Shown: positions 17,019 through 25,828 of the stretch, one piece after another
Position numbering within the stretch: position 1 is the first letter of the stretch
Layout of the letters: every line of letters starts with the position of its first letter
Assembly (NCBI RefSeq): GCF_034661295.1
Contig: NZ_CP141062.1
Location: 1,426,001 to 1,490,000, forward strand
Source: Faecalibacter sp. LW9
Lineage (GTDB): Bacteria; Bacteroidota; Bacteroidia; Flavobacteriales; Weeksellaceae
Direction: 5' to 3'
DNA: 64,000 nucleotides
Program-made: the position numbers and the translations under genes
Notes under the pieces: generated by a model
Told to the model about the DNA's origin: nothing
The model's database searches: none
Seen by the model: the letters and a program-made list of their open reading frames with translations, nothing else

Positions 17019-17608
17019 TGAATCGCAAATTATATTTATTCGATTTTGATGGAACGTTGACGACGAAAGATTCTTTATTCGATTTTTTAAAATTTAGTTT
17101 TCCGAACCATTATAATAAATATTTTCTAATTTTCTTCCCTTTTTTCATTTTAGCAAAATTAAAATTAGCAGAACCAGGGCGAATAAAAGAAAAATTTATT
17201 GCACGTTTTTTAAAAGGAAAATCCTATCACGAAATACAAAGTTTATCTAATCGTTATTTTGAGAAAAATTATCCATTAATTATTCATCCTAAAGCAGATG
17301 AATATATTAAATCCGTAAGTAATTATCATGATAAATTCATTGTTTCAGCATCTGTTAATTTTTGGTTGCAACCATTTGCAGATCATTATGGAATGGGATT
17401 GATTTGTACTGAAGCAGAATTTGATGAACAAGGATATTTTACAGGTAAATTTGCTTCAGAAAATTGCAACAACGAACAAAAGAAAATTAGAATCGAAAAA
17501 GAAGTCGATTTATCACTGTATGATGAGGTCATTGCATTTGGTGATACATCTGGAGATCGAGCAATGTTTGAATTAGCGACCAAGTCCTTTTTTAAACATT
17601 TTAATTAA
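17018..17608 (+). CDS. HAD-IB phosphatase of the polyprenyl-P-arabinose cassette
   Basis: The 196-residue HAD-superfamily hydrolase has motif I DFDGTLTTKDS at 8-18, motif II SASVNFW and motifs III/IV AFGDTSGDRAMF. It falls in the HAD-IB group (PSP/YggC-like phosphatases). Its place directly after the UbiA, DprE1 and DprE2-like genes suggests it removes the 5-phosphate from polyprenylphosphoryl-5-phosphoribose, the step that in mycobacteria is assigned to a PAP2-type enzyme. That role is inferred from context; sequence alone shows only a phosphatase. Confidence 0.85.
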   Translation: MNRKLYLFDFDGTLTTKDSLFDFLKFSFPNHYNKYFLIFFPFFILAKLKLAEPGRIKEKFIARFLKGKSYHEIQSLSNRYFEKNYPLIIHPKADEYIKSVSNYHDKFIVSASVNFWLQPFADHYGMGLICTEAEFDEQGYFTGKFASENCNNEQKKIRIEKEVDLSLYDEVIAFGDTSGDRAMFELATKSFFKHFN

Positions 17609-17634
17609 TATATTTGTTGGACTAAACTAAACTT

Positions 17635-19143
17635 ATGGAAAACTACATTGATAGGAAGAAAATATTCTTTGCTTCTATCATAATAATTGCACTAAAGTCA
17701 ATATTCTTTTTTACAAGACATATTCAAGAGGATGCATTGATTTCTTGGCGTGTAGCACGAAATATTATCGAATATGGTGTATATGGTTATAACGGTGCAG
17801 AAAAAATATCAGCCTCTACAACGCATTTCTATGTTTTTATAGGGGTAATCTTCCAATCCATTTTCGGTGAAGGAAATTTTATTTACCCTTTATTAATTTT
17901 TAACACCATTTTACTAACCATAGGAATCTATTGGTTGGGTAAGTTATTGCTATCATCAACTAATCGTATCATATTATTTATATTATTTGTAAGTTTTTTA
18001 CCACCTGCAATTAAGATGTCTATACTAGGAATGGAATTCGGAATGTTATTCTTTTTCTATATGGCATTAATTAAATACGGTTTTGTCGAACGAAAAAATT
18101 GGGCATTTATTTTAATGCCGATTTTAATATTATGGACACGTATTGATACATGCATTTTTTTGGGAATCTTATTTATCTATGATGTGATTCAACAACGTAA
18201 ATGGAATAATGCATTAATGATTGGTGGAATTCTAGCTGTATTGACAACTGTCGCATTTAATTGGTTTTATTTTGGTGAAATCGTTAACAATACAATTACT
18301 TCAAAGAAAAATAATTACGCCAATCCTTCTTTATTAGAGCGTTGGACAGAATTTAAATATTTTGGTCCAAACTATTTTGGAATGATTAAATTTCCTACAT
18401 CCATTTATAATTTTTCAACTATATTTTTGTTTGTTGTTTCATTAATTTGCTTAATTATCCTAATAGGAAAATGGGATACGAACCGTAAAAAAATAATTGG
18501 ATTTTTATTCCTATTTGGTGTGATTAAAACGTTCATTTTTGGGGCTGCGAACTCTTGGTTTGATTGGTATTATTGGATACCTCAAATCTGTCTATTCATG
18601 CCAATTATATTAGTTGTTTTAGATAATGAATTTTACAAGAAATTAGCTTTAGCATATGGAATATTTGTTTTGATTCCTTTTACAGCATATCAAGCCGTAC
18701 ATTCTATAGCAACCGGACATGGGGAATGGAATCATGCCCGAAATATAGGATTGTATTTAGATTCAATTGAACCAAATAAAGACAATTATATTTTCTTAGA
18801 ACCTGCTGGATATATACCATACTTTTCAAAACTAAAAGTGATTGATTATGTAGGTTTGGTGGACAAACGCTTAACAGAAGAAAATATCGTAAAGAATGGT
18901 ACTGAAGTAGGTTTTTCAAACTTGATTAATAAAGCAAAACCGAAATATATTTTAGAAGATTTTAAACCAATGTTCAAAGGGAAATTGGCTGATCAATCCA
19001 TCTATGAGGATTACGAATTAATCAAAGAATTTAAAATTATGGATGTTGCTCAATCAGACAATCCAATTTTAGATAAAATCTATAAATTCAAACCTTCTGG
19101 TCGAGATTTCTATTTGTATAAACGTAAGGAAACTGCGAAATAA
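17635..19143 (+). CDS. GT-C membrane glycosyltransferase, arabinofuranosyltransferase-like
   Basis: The 502-residue protein has about ten hydrophobic segments in the first 360 residues and a soluble tail. The first outer loop reads QEDALISWRVARNIIEYG then GYNGAEKISASTT. This Glu-Asp, arginine-rich pattern resembles AftB-type and related GT-C enzymes that use polyprenylphosphoryl-arabinose. It follows the four genes that make such a donor, so I infer arabinofuranosyl transfer on the periplasmic face. A different pentose or hexose donor cannot be excluded. The next gene overlaps by one nucleotide. Confidence 0.78.
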   Translation: MENYIDRKKIFFASIIIIALKSIFFFTRHIQEDALISWRVARNIIEYGVYGYNGAEKISASTTHFYVFIGVIFQSIFGEGNFIYPLLIFNTILLTIGIYWLGKLLLSSTNRIILFILFVSFLPPAIKMSILGMEFGMLFFFYMALIKYGFVERKNWAFILMPILILWTRIDTCIFLGILFIYDVIQQRKWNNALMIGGILAVLTTVAFNWFYFGEIVNNTITSKKNNYANPSLLERWTEFKYFGPNYFGMIKFPTSIYNFSTIFLFVVSLICLIILIGKWDTNRKKIIGFLFLFGVIKTFIFGAANSWFDWYYWIPQICLFMPIILVVLDNEFYKKLALAYGIFVLIPFTAYQAVHSIATGHGEWNHARNIGLYLDSIEPNKDNYIFLEPAGYIPYFSKLKVIDYVGLVDKRLTEENIVKNGTEVGFSNLINKAKPKYILEDFKPMFKGKLADQSIYEDYELIKEFKIMDVAQSDNPILDKIYKFKPSGRDFYLYKRKETAK

Positions 19144-20288
19144 TGGCTGAAAAGAAGAAAATATTAATCCGTATTGGCTCGCTTCGTCACGGAGGTGCCG
19201 AAAAGGTATTAGTCACTTTTTTAAAAAATCTTTCACCAGACAAATACGAAATCGATTTGTTGTTGAATCTTTATTCCGGAAAATATTTAAAAGATGTACC
19301 GTCTTGGATTAATATCTACTATTTGAATAAAGGAGAAATGATTACAACCAATCGTCCACAAGATATTCCTGAAAAAGCATTCAGAGTAATTTATCAATCT
19401 GTTCTGAAGCAGTTTCCCAAATTATTGTACAAATTCATCTTACCCAATAAAACGTATGATATCGAATTTGCTGCAATCCATGGAATAGCCGATGAAATTC
19501 TAAATTCTCCTATAAAATCTTCCAAGAAAATAGTTTGGATCCATAACGATTTATCCAATATCCCAGAATATACAAATGAACGTTTGAAATCTTTTTTCAA
19601 GTTTGATCGTGTTTTGGTGATTTCACAGAAAATTAATCAATTATTTTTGGATTTGGCGACTTCGGATGAGCAAAAAGAGAAAGTTGTTCGAATTTATAAT
19701 CCGATTGATGTAGAAGAAATTAAACGTTTGGCTAAAGAACCTTGCGATTTAGCGAAAGTCGATAATGAACCAACGTTTGTTTCGATAGGAACTGTTTTTC
19801 CACAAAAAGGATTTGACCGTTTATTACGAGCGCATCGCCGATTATTAGATGAAGGATTCAAACATCAAGTGTGGATTGTAGGAGATGGGTACGATTTTCC
19901 GAATATCAAAAAATTAGTGGATGAGCTTCAAATAAATGATACAGCACATTTGATTGGTTTCAAAGAAAATCCATATCCGTATTTTATCCAAGCAGATTAT
20001 TATATTTTGTCTTCGCGTTACGAAGGATATCCAACGGTTTTATTTGAAGCAATGACGTTGGCAAAACCTATAATCGCAACCGATGTTTCAGGAGTAAGAG
20101 AAATGTTGAATGATGGTGAATTAGGTTGTATCATTGAGAATTCAGAAGAAGCAATTTTCAACGGATTGAAATATTTTATTCAACATCCTGAAGAAGCGAA
20201 AAAATATCAACATAATATTGAAGCAAAAGCATTACCTTTTGAATTAAGTAGTGCAGTTAATTCGATTGAAAAATATTTAAACGATTAA
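19143..20288 (+). CDS. Glycosyltransferase family 4
   Basis: The 381-residue GT-B transferase has LIRIGSLRHGGAEKVLVTFL at the N-terminus, VSIGTVFPQKGFDRLLRAHRRLL at the domain junction, and the EX7E region SSRYEGYPTVLFEAMTLAKPII. It shares distinctive stretches with the first gene of the operon (LNLYSGKYLKDVPSWI against LNLYQGELVKDIPKDI), so the two are paralogues, perhaps adding similar sugars. Start overlaps the preceding stop by one base. Confidence 0.92.
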   Translation: MAEKKKILIRIGSLRHGGAEKVLVTFLKNLSPDKYEIDLLLNLYSGKYLKDVPSWINIYYLNKGEMITTNRPQDIPEKAFRVIYQSVLKQFPKLLYKFILPNKTYDIEFAAIHGIADEILNSPIKSSKKIVWIHNDLSNIPEYTNERLKSFFKFDRVLVISQKINQLFLDLATSDEQKEKVVRIYNPIDVEEIKRLAKEPCDLAKVDNEPTFVSIGTVFPQKGFDRLLRAHRRLLDEGFKHQVWIVGDGYDFPNIKKLVDELQINDTAHLIGFKENPYPYFIQADYYILSSRYEGYPTVLFEAMTLAKPIIATDVSGVREMLNDGELGCIIENSEEAIFNGLKYFIQHPEEAKKYQHNIEAKALPFELSSAVNSIEKYLND

Positions 20289-20289
20289 G

Positions 20290-20838
20290 ATGAAAACAAT
20301 TATTCAGAAAGATTTTTACAGAAACTTTGGATATTGGACCAACTCGCCTTTTTTGAAAGGGTTTATGAGTCCAGGTTTTCGTTTTATTTATTGTTTAAGA
20401 AAAGCGCAACAATACCCTACTAAACATCCGCTTGGATTATTTTATCGTGTATTGTTAAGAAGATATTCGATTAAATATGGTTATCAAATTTCTGCGAAAA
20501 CAGAAATTGGACCAGGTTTAAATTTAGGGCATTGGGGACACGTTGTCGTGAATCCTAACGCTAAAATTGGGAAGAATTGTAATATCGCTCACGGTGTAAC
20601 TTTAGGTCAAACCAATCGTGGAAAATCGAAAGGTTTTCCAACGTTAAAAGATGATGTTTGGGTAGGGACAAATGCCGTAATTGTGGGTGGAATTACAATT
20701 GGAAACAACGTTTTAATTGCACCAAACAGTTACGTGACACAAGATGTGCCAGATAATTCGATTGTGATGGGAAATCCAATGCAAATTATCCCGAATGAAA
20801 AAGCAACAGAAGGCTATATTAATAATAGAATCGATTAA
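20290..20838 (+). CDS. Serine acetyltransferase-like hexapeptide-repeat acyltransferase
   Basis: The 182-residue protein has a left-handed beta-helix of hexapeptide repeats at about 75-165. It includes the CysE-like block NLGHWGHVVVNPNAKIGKNC and AHGVTLGQTNRGKSKGFPTL, with the catalytic His in IAHGVTLG. The N-terminal half is too short for true CysE. In a polysaccharide operon it most likely O-acetylates a sugar of the repeat unit. It starts one base after the GT4 stop. Confidence 0.88.
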   Translation: MKTIIQKDFYRNFGYWTNSPFLKGFMSPGFRFIYCLRKAQQYPTKHPLGLFYRVLLRRYSIKYGYQISAKTEIGPGLNLGHWGHVVVNPNAKIGKNCNIAHGVTLGQTNRGKSKGFPTLKDDVWVGTNAVIVGGITIGNNVLIAPNSYVTQDVPDNSIVMGNPMQIIPNEKATEGYINNRID

Positions 20839-21906
20839 TTGTTGAAAACAATACTATTCATATTACCTGACCTAAATCAAGGTGGAGCAGAACGTGTGAT
20901 TACAACGCTTTGCAATGAATTGGACCGAACGAAGTTTTGTCCAAAATTAGTGTTGTTCAAAAAGGAAGGGTATTACCTGAATCATTTGAAAAAGGATGTT
21001 GAAATTATCGAACTGAATGTGGAACGCATTCGTTATTCGATTTTTAAGATTGTTCCGTTGATCAATAAGCTTCAACCAAATATTGTGTTTACAGGTTGGG
21101 GAGAAATCTCAGCATTTCTATCACCTCTGATTCCTATGTTCAAAAAAACTAAGTTTATCACAAGGGAGACAAATGTGGTTTCAAAGCACGTTACTCGAAA
21201 AGAGATTTTATTTTTCTACCGTTTTTATAACAATTTTCATCAAATCATTGCTCAAAGTGATGATATGAAAAATGACTTGGTTCAAAATTTTCGAATTTCG
21301 GAAAATCGAATTGTAAAGATCAATAACCCAGTGGATTTTGATTTAATCAATCAAATGAAATCTCAAAAGATTAATTTAGGTTTTGACAAGAGCTATAAAA
21401 ATATTGTCGCAATTGGAAATCTTTCACCTCGAAAAGGATTTGATTTATTATTAAATGTAATGAATGAATTGAAAGAGGAAAAAATCAAATTAACAATCTT
21501 GGGCGATGGAGCTTTTAAAGATGAATTGTTGCAGCAAAAAAATGAATTAAAATTGGATAACGTGACCTTTCAAGGGAATGTTGCCAATCCATTTGTTTAT
21601 CTAAAAGCAGCCGATTTATTTATTCTTTCTTCACGTTACGAAGGTTTTCCAAATGTATTGTTGGAAGCTGGTGCCTGTGGAACATATAGTTTAGCGAATA
21701 ACTGTCCAGGAGGAATCAATGAAATTATTCAAGAGAATATTAATGGTGAAATTTATCCGATAGAAGATACTGAAGGTTTTGCGGAAAAAATCAAATCCAT
21801 TTTAGATAAAGAACATTCGTCAGAAAAGATTATAAATAGTATTCATTCGCGTTTTAGTAAAGATATCATTATCCAACAATACGAAACCATTTTCGAAATT
21901 ATATAA
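20839..21906 (+). CDS. Glycosyltransferase family 4
   Basis: The 355-residue GT-B transferase has FILPDLNQGGAERVITTLCNEL, the junction VAIGNLSPRKGFDLLLNVM and the EX7E region SSRYEGFPNVLLEAGACG. No ATG exists at the expected start; TTG at 20839 or 20842 lies right after the previous stop and fits the family N-terminus, so initiation on TTG with coupling is likely. The stop abuts the ATG of the broken GT2 gene. Confidence 0.9.
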   Translation: MLKTILFILPDLNQGGAERVITTLCNELDRTKFCPKLVLFKKEGYYLNHLKKDVEIIELNVERIRYSIFKIVPLINKLQPNIVFTGWGEISAFLSPLIPMFKKTKFITRETNVVSKHVTRKEILFFYRFYNNFHQIIAQSDDMKNDLVQNFRISENRIVKINNPVDFDLINQMKSQKINLGFDKSYKNIVAIGNLSPRKGFDLLLNVMNELKEEKIKLTILGDGAFKDELLQQKNELKLDNVTFQGNVANPFVYLKAADLFILSSRYEGFPNVLLEAGACGTYSLANNCPGGINEIIQENINGEIYPIEDTEGFAEKIKSILDKEHSSEKIINSIHSRFSKDIIIQQYETIFEII

Positions 21907-22891
21907 ATGAAACCATCGCCAAAAATATCCGTAATTGTACCTGTTTATAATACAGTATATACCGAAATGTTTAGATTCGATATTGAATCAAACGTTTGGT
22001 GATTTTGAATTGTTGGTGGTGAACGATGGTTCGAAAGATAATTCACAACAAATTATTGATCAATATGTAGAACAAGATTCACGTATAGTTTCAATTATTA
22101 AAGAAAATGGTGGTTTAAGCGATGCTAGAAATGTTGGAATTGATCAAGCAAAAGGGGAGTATATCGCGTTTATTGACTCAGATGATAATATCGATTCAAA
22201 GATGTTTGAAGAGATGATTCATCTAGTCGAAAAGCATCAATCGGAGATCGTTTTTTGCGATTTGGTAAAAGTGGATGAAAATGGAAATGAGTTTCGAGAT
22301 TTACCACAATCACCACAACTACCAGAGAAGATTATATTAGCAGAAGATTTAACCATTTTTGGAGAAATGAGCTGTTTTGCATGTAATAAATTATTCAAAC
22401 GTTCATTATTTGAAAAACATCGTTTTCAAAAAGGTATTCATTTCGAGGACATTGAATTAATTCCGAAATTAGTGTTAGATTCAACTATAATTTCAAAAAT
22501 AAATCAACCTTTTTATAAATATTTTGAACGTCAAGATTCAATTACTAAAACGCATACCCAAAAAGGCTTGGATATGTTTATTGCTATTGATAATGTGACG
22601 AAATATTTCAAACATAATCAATACAAAAACAATTTAAAAGAATTGAAACGTTTTCAAATCATTCAGGGTTATTATTCGTATTTGGCTTATGTAGCTTATG
22701 TAAAAGATAAAGAATTGAAGTCTGAAATGATTGAACACTTAAAACAATATTTAAAAACAAATAGAATTTCGGATTCTGAAATTATAAATTATAAACGATT
22801 TAAATATAATTATTTATCGTCATTACCTTTCAAAAAGAAAGTCTTTTATGGTATCTCATTAATTAACCTTAAACTCCTAGCAAAATTGTAA
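21907..22891 (+). pseudogene. Glycosyltransferase family 2, frameshifted near the 5' end
   Basis: The ATG at 21907 opens KPSPKISVIVPVYNTV, the classic GT2 N-terminus, then the frame changes at about 21955-21961 and runs into a TGA 32 codons from the start. The rest of the GT2 (YIPKCLDSILNQTFGDFELLVVNDGS, then FIDSDDNID) continues in the +1-shifted frame to 22891. Compared with the usual spacing after VPVYN, two or five bases appear lost within a TA-rich GTATATA stretch. The remaining 310 or so codons look intact, so this is a recent lesion or a sequence error. A downstream TTG start at 21935 would lack the first nucleotide-binding strand. Confidence 0.85.
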
Positions 22892-22895
22892 TATA

Positions 22896-24011
22896 ATGAG
22901 TTTAATCTATTATTTAATATTCTTTTTATTAGTTGTGACCTCTTATTTTGAGTTCTCGAAAAATGAACAAGGAAGTAAACAATGGTACTATGTCATTGTT
23001 ATTATTATGATGTTCACAGCAGGGCTTGGATATGGGTTAAGTCCAGATTGGATTGCTTATCATCAAACATTTTTACTTTTATTAGATATTAATTGGTCTG
23101 AGTTAGACTATTTCTCAGAGATGGCTTCGATGGAAAAAGGATTTCTTAGTTTAAACAAAATATTAGGAGATTTCGGTTTTGATTTTGGGATGTTGACTTT
23201 AATAATGGCGATTGTTGCATTGACTTTAAAAACATCAACTTTTTATAAATATGGAGGATTACCTTTTCTAGTGTTGTTCATCTATGCGATGCCTAATTAT
23301 ATGTTTGAAGAACATGTGCATATACGTCAGGGGATGGCAAATGCAATTGCAATTTTTTCAGTACGATATATTATTGATCGTAAATTGTGGAAATTTTTAT
23401 TGTGTATAGCGATTGGATACCAATTCCACGAATCGATTATCGTATTCATTTTAGCGTATTGGATAGGAGTCATGAAGTTTAATGAGGTGACAATTGGTTG
23501 GTTAGTAACAATTGCAATCATTGGCAACTATACAGGATTGAATGCAATTATAGAAATCATAATGCAATTTATGCCAATTGGACAAGATAAGTTTGAAGAC
23601 TATCAAAGTCAATTGTATGCAGAATCTGATGTGGCTATTGGGGACATAGTTAAAATTCTGTCGGTGATGTCGGTAATGATTTATAATAAATATGCTGTTC
23701 ATGATAAGTTATATTGTATATTCAGAAATCTCTTTATCATGGGGGTTTTATTATATTTTTTCTTAGGAAAAGGAATTTTTGGAATTCGTCTACCCGGTTT
23801 TTATTTAGTCTTTTTAGGTTTGACATTAGGTCGTATGATTTATTCGTTCAATGGAGATCATTTCAAACGCCGATTTGTATATTTTAGTTTTGTTTTTTAT
23901 ACATTATTGCTAATATTTTGGTTCCAAGTTAAACAGGGTCACAAATCTAATTTTGCAAATTATAGAACATTTTTCACTAATGGAGCAGTATACGGATTAT
24001 GGAGGAATTAG
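22896..24011 (+). CDS. EpsG/Wzy-type polysaccharide polymerase
   Basis: The 371-residue membrane protein has about ten hydrophobic segments and matches the EpsG (Wzy-like) family: FTAGLGYGLSPDWIAYHQTF near the N-terminus, EEHVHIRQGMANAIAIFSVRY and YQFHESIIVFILAYWIG. Such proteins join lipid-linked repeat units into long chains on the periplasmic side. It is the only polymerase candidate in the operon. It overlaps the next GT2 gene by 13 nt. Confidence 0.88.
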   Translation: MSLIYYLIFFLLVVTSYFEFSKNEQGSKQWYYVIVIIMMFTAGLGYGLSPDWIAYHQTFLLLLDINWSELDYFSEMASMEKGFLSLNKILGDFGFDFGMLTLIMAIVALTLKTSTFYKYGGLPFLVLFIYAMPNYMFEEHVHIRQGMANAIAIFSVRYIIDRKLWKFLLCIAIGYQFHESIIVFILAYWIGVMKFNEVTIGWLVTIAIIGNYTGLNAIIEIIMQFMPIGQDKFEDYQSQLYAESDVAIGDIVKILSVMSVMIYNKYAVHDKLYCIFRNLFIMGVLLYFFLGKGIFGIRLPGFYLVFLGLTLGRMIYSFNGDHFKRRFVYFSFVFYTLLLIFWFQVKQGHKSNFANYRTFFTNGAVYGLWRN

Positions 24012-24748
24012 TATCAATTATAACTCCATGTTATAATTCAGAGAAATTTATAAAGGAGACATATGATTCAATTCTGAATCAAACTTATAAAAATTGGGAA
24101 TGGATTATTATAGATGACTGTTCAACTGATGATTCAGTTGTAATCATTCAAAAATTTAATGATTCTCGAGTAAAATTACACGTGAATCATATGAATAGTG
24201 GCGCGGCAGTTTCTCGTAATAAAGCATTAGAAATTGCAAATGGTCGATATATTACTTTTATTGATAGTGATGATTTATGGTTACCTCAATTTTTAGAGAA
24301 AAGTATTGAATTTTTAAAAATTAATCATGAAGAGTTAGTATACGCTACGTATAAACGTGTAGATGAAGAATTAAATCCGCTTTTAAATGATTTTATTGCG
24401 GAAGATCGAATTGATTATCAAAGAATATTATATAATTGTCCTATTCCCATGCTAACATCTCTTTATGATAGTAAGCGGATCGGTAAAATTTCTTTTCCAC
24501 AAGTAGAGTTGAGAGAGGATCATGCGATGTGGATGGAATTGCTAAAAAAAATTAAATCTGCGCGAGCAATAAAGGAACCCTTGGGAATTTATCGAATGCG
24601 TGAAAATTCAGTCTCAAGAAATAAATTATTTATAGCGAAAAAACAATATCGTCTATATCGAAATTATTTAAAATTAAGTATATTTAAGTCAATGTATTAT
24701 ACTTTTCATTGGGGAGTTAACGGATTAAAAAAGTATGGAAAACTTTAA
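23999..24748 (+). CDS. Glycosyltransferase family 2
   Basis: The 249-residue GT-A transferase has VSIITPCYNSEKFIKETYDSIL, WIIIDDCSTDDSV, FIDSDDLW (DxD) and a C-terminal LREDHAMWMELL (catalytic base region). It is a compact one-domain enzyme on the cytoplasmic side. The start overlaps the end of the polymerase gene and the end overlaps the WecA-type gene by 14 nt, so all three are translationally coupled. Confidence 0.92.
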   Translation: MEELVSIITPCYNSEKFIKETYDSILNQTYKNWEWIIIDDCSTDDSVVIIQKFNDSRVKLHVNHMNSGAAVSRNKALEIANGRYITFIDSDDLWLPQFLEKSIEFLKINHEELVYATYKRVDEELNPLLNDFIAEDRIDYQRILYNCPIPMLTSLYDSKRIGKISFPQVELREDHAMWMELLKKIKSARAIKEPLGIYRMRENSVSRNKLFIAKKQYRLYRNYLKLSIFKSMYYTFHWGVNGLKKYGKL

Positions 24749-25826
24749 ATTATTAGAATTCTTATATCAGTTGAATATCTCTCCGATATTTATCAATGTA
24801 ATAGGAGCATTTAGCTTTGCATTTCTAATCTCTATAATATCAATCCCAAAGATTATTCGAATTTCTTTTAAAAAGGGATTAATGGATGTCCCTGGAGAAC
24901 GTAGTTCGCATATTAATAAAGTTCCTACATTAGGAGGAGTTGCTTTATTTTTTGGAATAGTGGTATCAACGTCAATTTTTGCAACGGAATTAGGTGCAAA
25001 TTATGCCTTTTTCTTATCAGCCATTACCATATTATTTTTTGTTGGTTTAATGGATGATTTATTGGTTGTTGCTCCTGATAAGAAATTATATGCCCAACTA
25101 ATTAGTACAACTTTAATCATTTTTGGATCGGGAATAATGGTGAATTCATTATTTGGATTATTTGGAATTCATGAATTAAACTATTGGGTGGGAGTTTTCT
25201 TAACCTATTTTGTTTTTATAGTACTGATTAATGCTTATAATCTGATTGATGGTATTGATGGTTTAGCTTCTGGAATCGGAATCGTGATTAGTATGGCTTT
25301 TATTTTTATATTTTATCGCATTTTTGATTATAGTATTGGGATTTTAGCAATATCAATCGTTGCTGTATTAATTGGATTTTTGCGTTATAATTTATCCGAT
25401 AAAATGAAAATTTTTATGGGAGATACAGGTTCAATGGTGATTGGATTTATATTAACTTTTATGGCTATTCGTTTTTTATATATGGCGAGTTTACCAAATT
25501 ATGAATTACATACAGCTCCAGTATTATTGATGTTTATTTTTTGTATACCAGTTATCGATACATTACAAGTATTTATTATGCGTATTTTACAAAAAAAACA
25601 TCCCTTACATCCGGACAAAAATCATTTGCATCATCATATTTTACGAATGGGGTATAGTCATACTCAAACTTCATCCATTTTAATAATCGTTAATATCATT
25701 TTTATTACTATCGGCTATATCTTGAGAAATCTCGAGATCAATAAACTTTTTTTGATATTTCTATTACTTTCGTTTAGTTTTGTTGCTATTATTCGATATA
25801 AAATCTCCAAAAATATAACTTCTTAA
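24735..25826 (+). CDS. WecA/TagO-type undecaprenyl-phosphate HexNAc-1-phosphate transferase
   Basis: The 363-residue MraY-family membrane enzyme would start repeat-unit synthesis by moving HexNAc-1-P from a UDP-sugar to undecaprenyl phosphate. Key features are DVPGERSSHINKVPTLGG, the catalytic Asp block NAYNLIDGIDGLASG, FMGDTGSMVIGF and the cytoplasmic HPDKNHLHHHILRMG histidine loop. About eleven membrane segments are visible. It is followed by export genes. A second initiating enzyme of another family ends the operon at 29063. Confidence 0.92.
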   Translation: MENFKLLEFLYQLNISPIFINVIGAFSFAFLISIISIPKIIRISFKKGLMDVPGERSSHINKVPTLGGVALFFGIVVSTSIFATELGANYAFFLSAITILFFVGLMDDLLVVAPDKKLYAQLISTTLIIFGSGIMVNSLFGLFGIHELNYWVGVFLTYFVFIVLINAYNLIDGIDGLASGIGIVISMAFIFIFYRIFDYSIGILAISIVAVLIGFLRYNLSDKMKIFMGDTGSMVIGFILTFMAIRFLYMASLPNYELHTAPVLLMFIFCIPVIDTLQVFIMRILQKKHPLHPDKNHLHHHILRMGYSHTQTSSILIIVNIIFITIGYILRNLEINKLFLIFLLLSFSFVAIIRYKISKNITS

Positions 25827-25828
25827 AC

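Noticed and set aside
20839-20844. GT4 gene at 20839 as a 5'-truncated gene because it lacks an ATG
   Set aside because: The TTG at 20839 or 20842 gives the complete family N-terminus right after the previous stop, so a non-ATG start is the simpler explanation.
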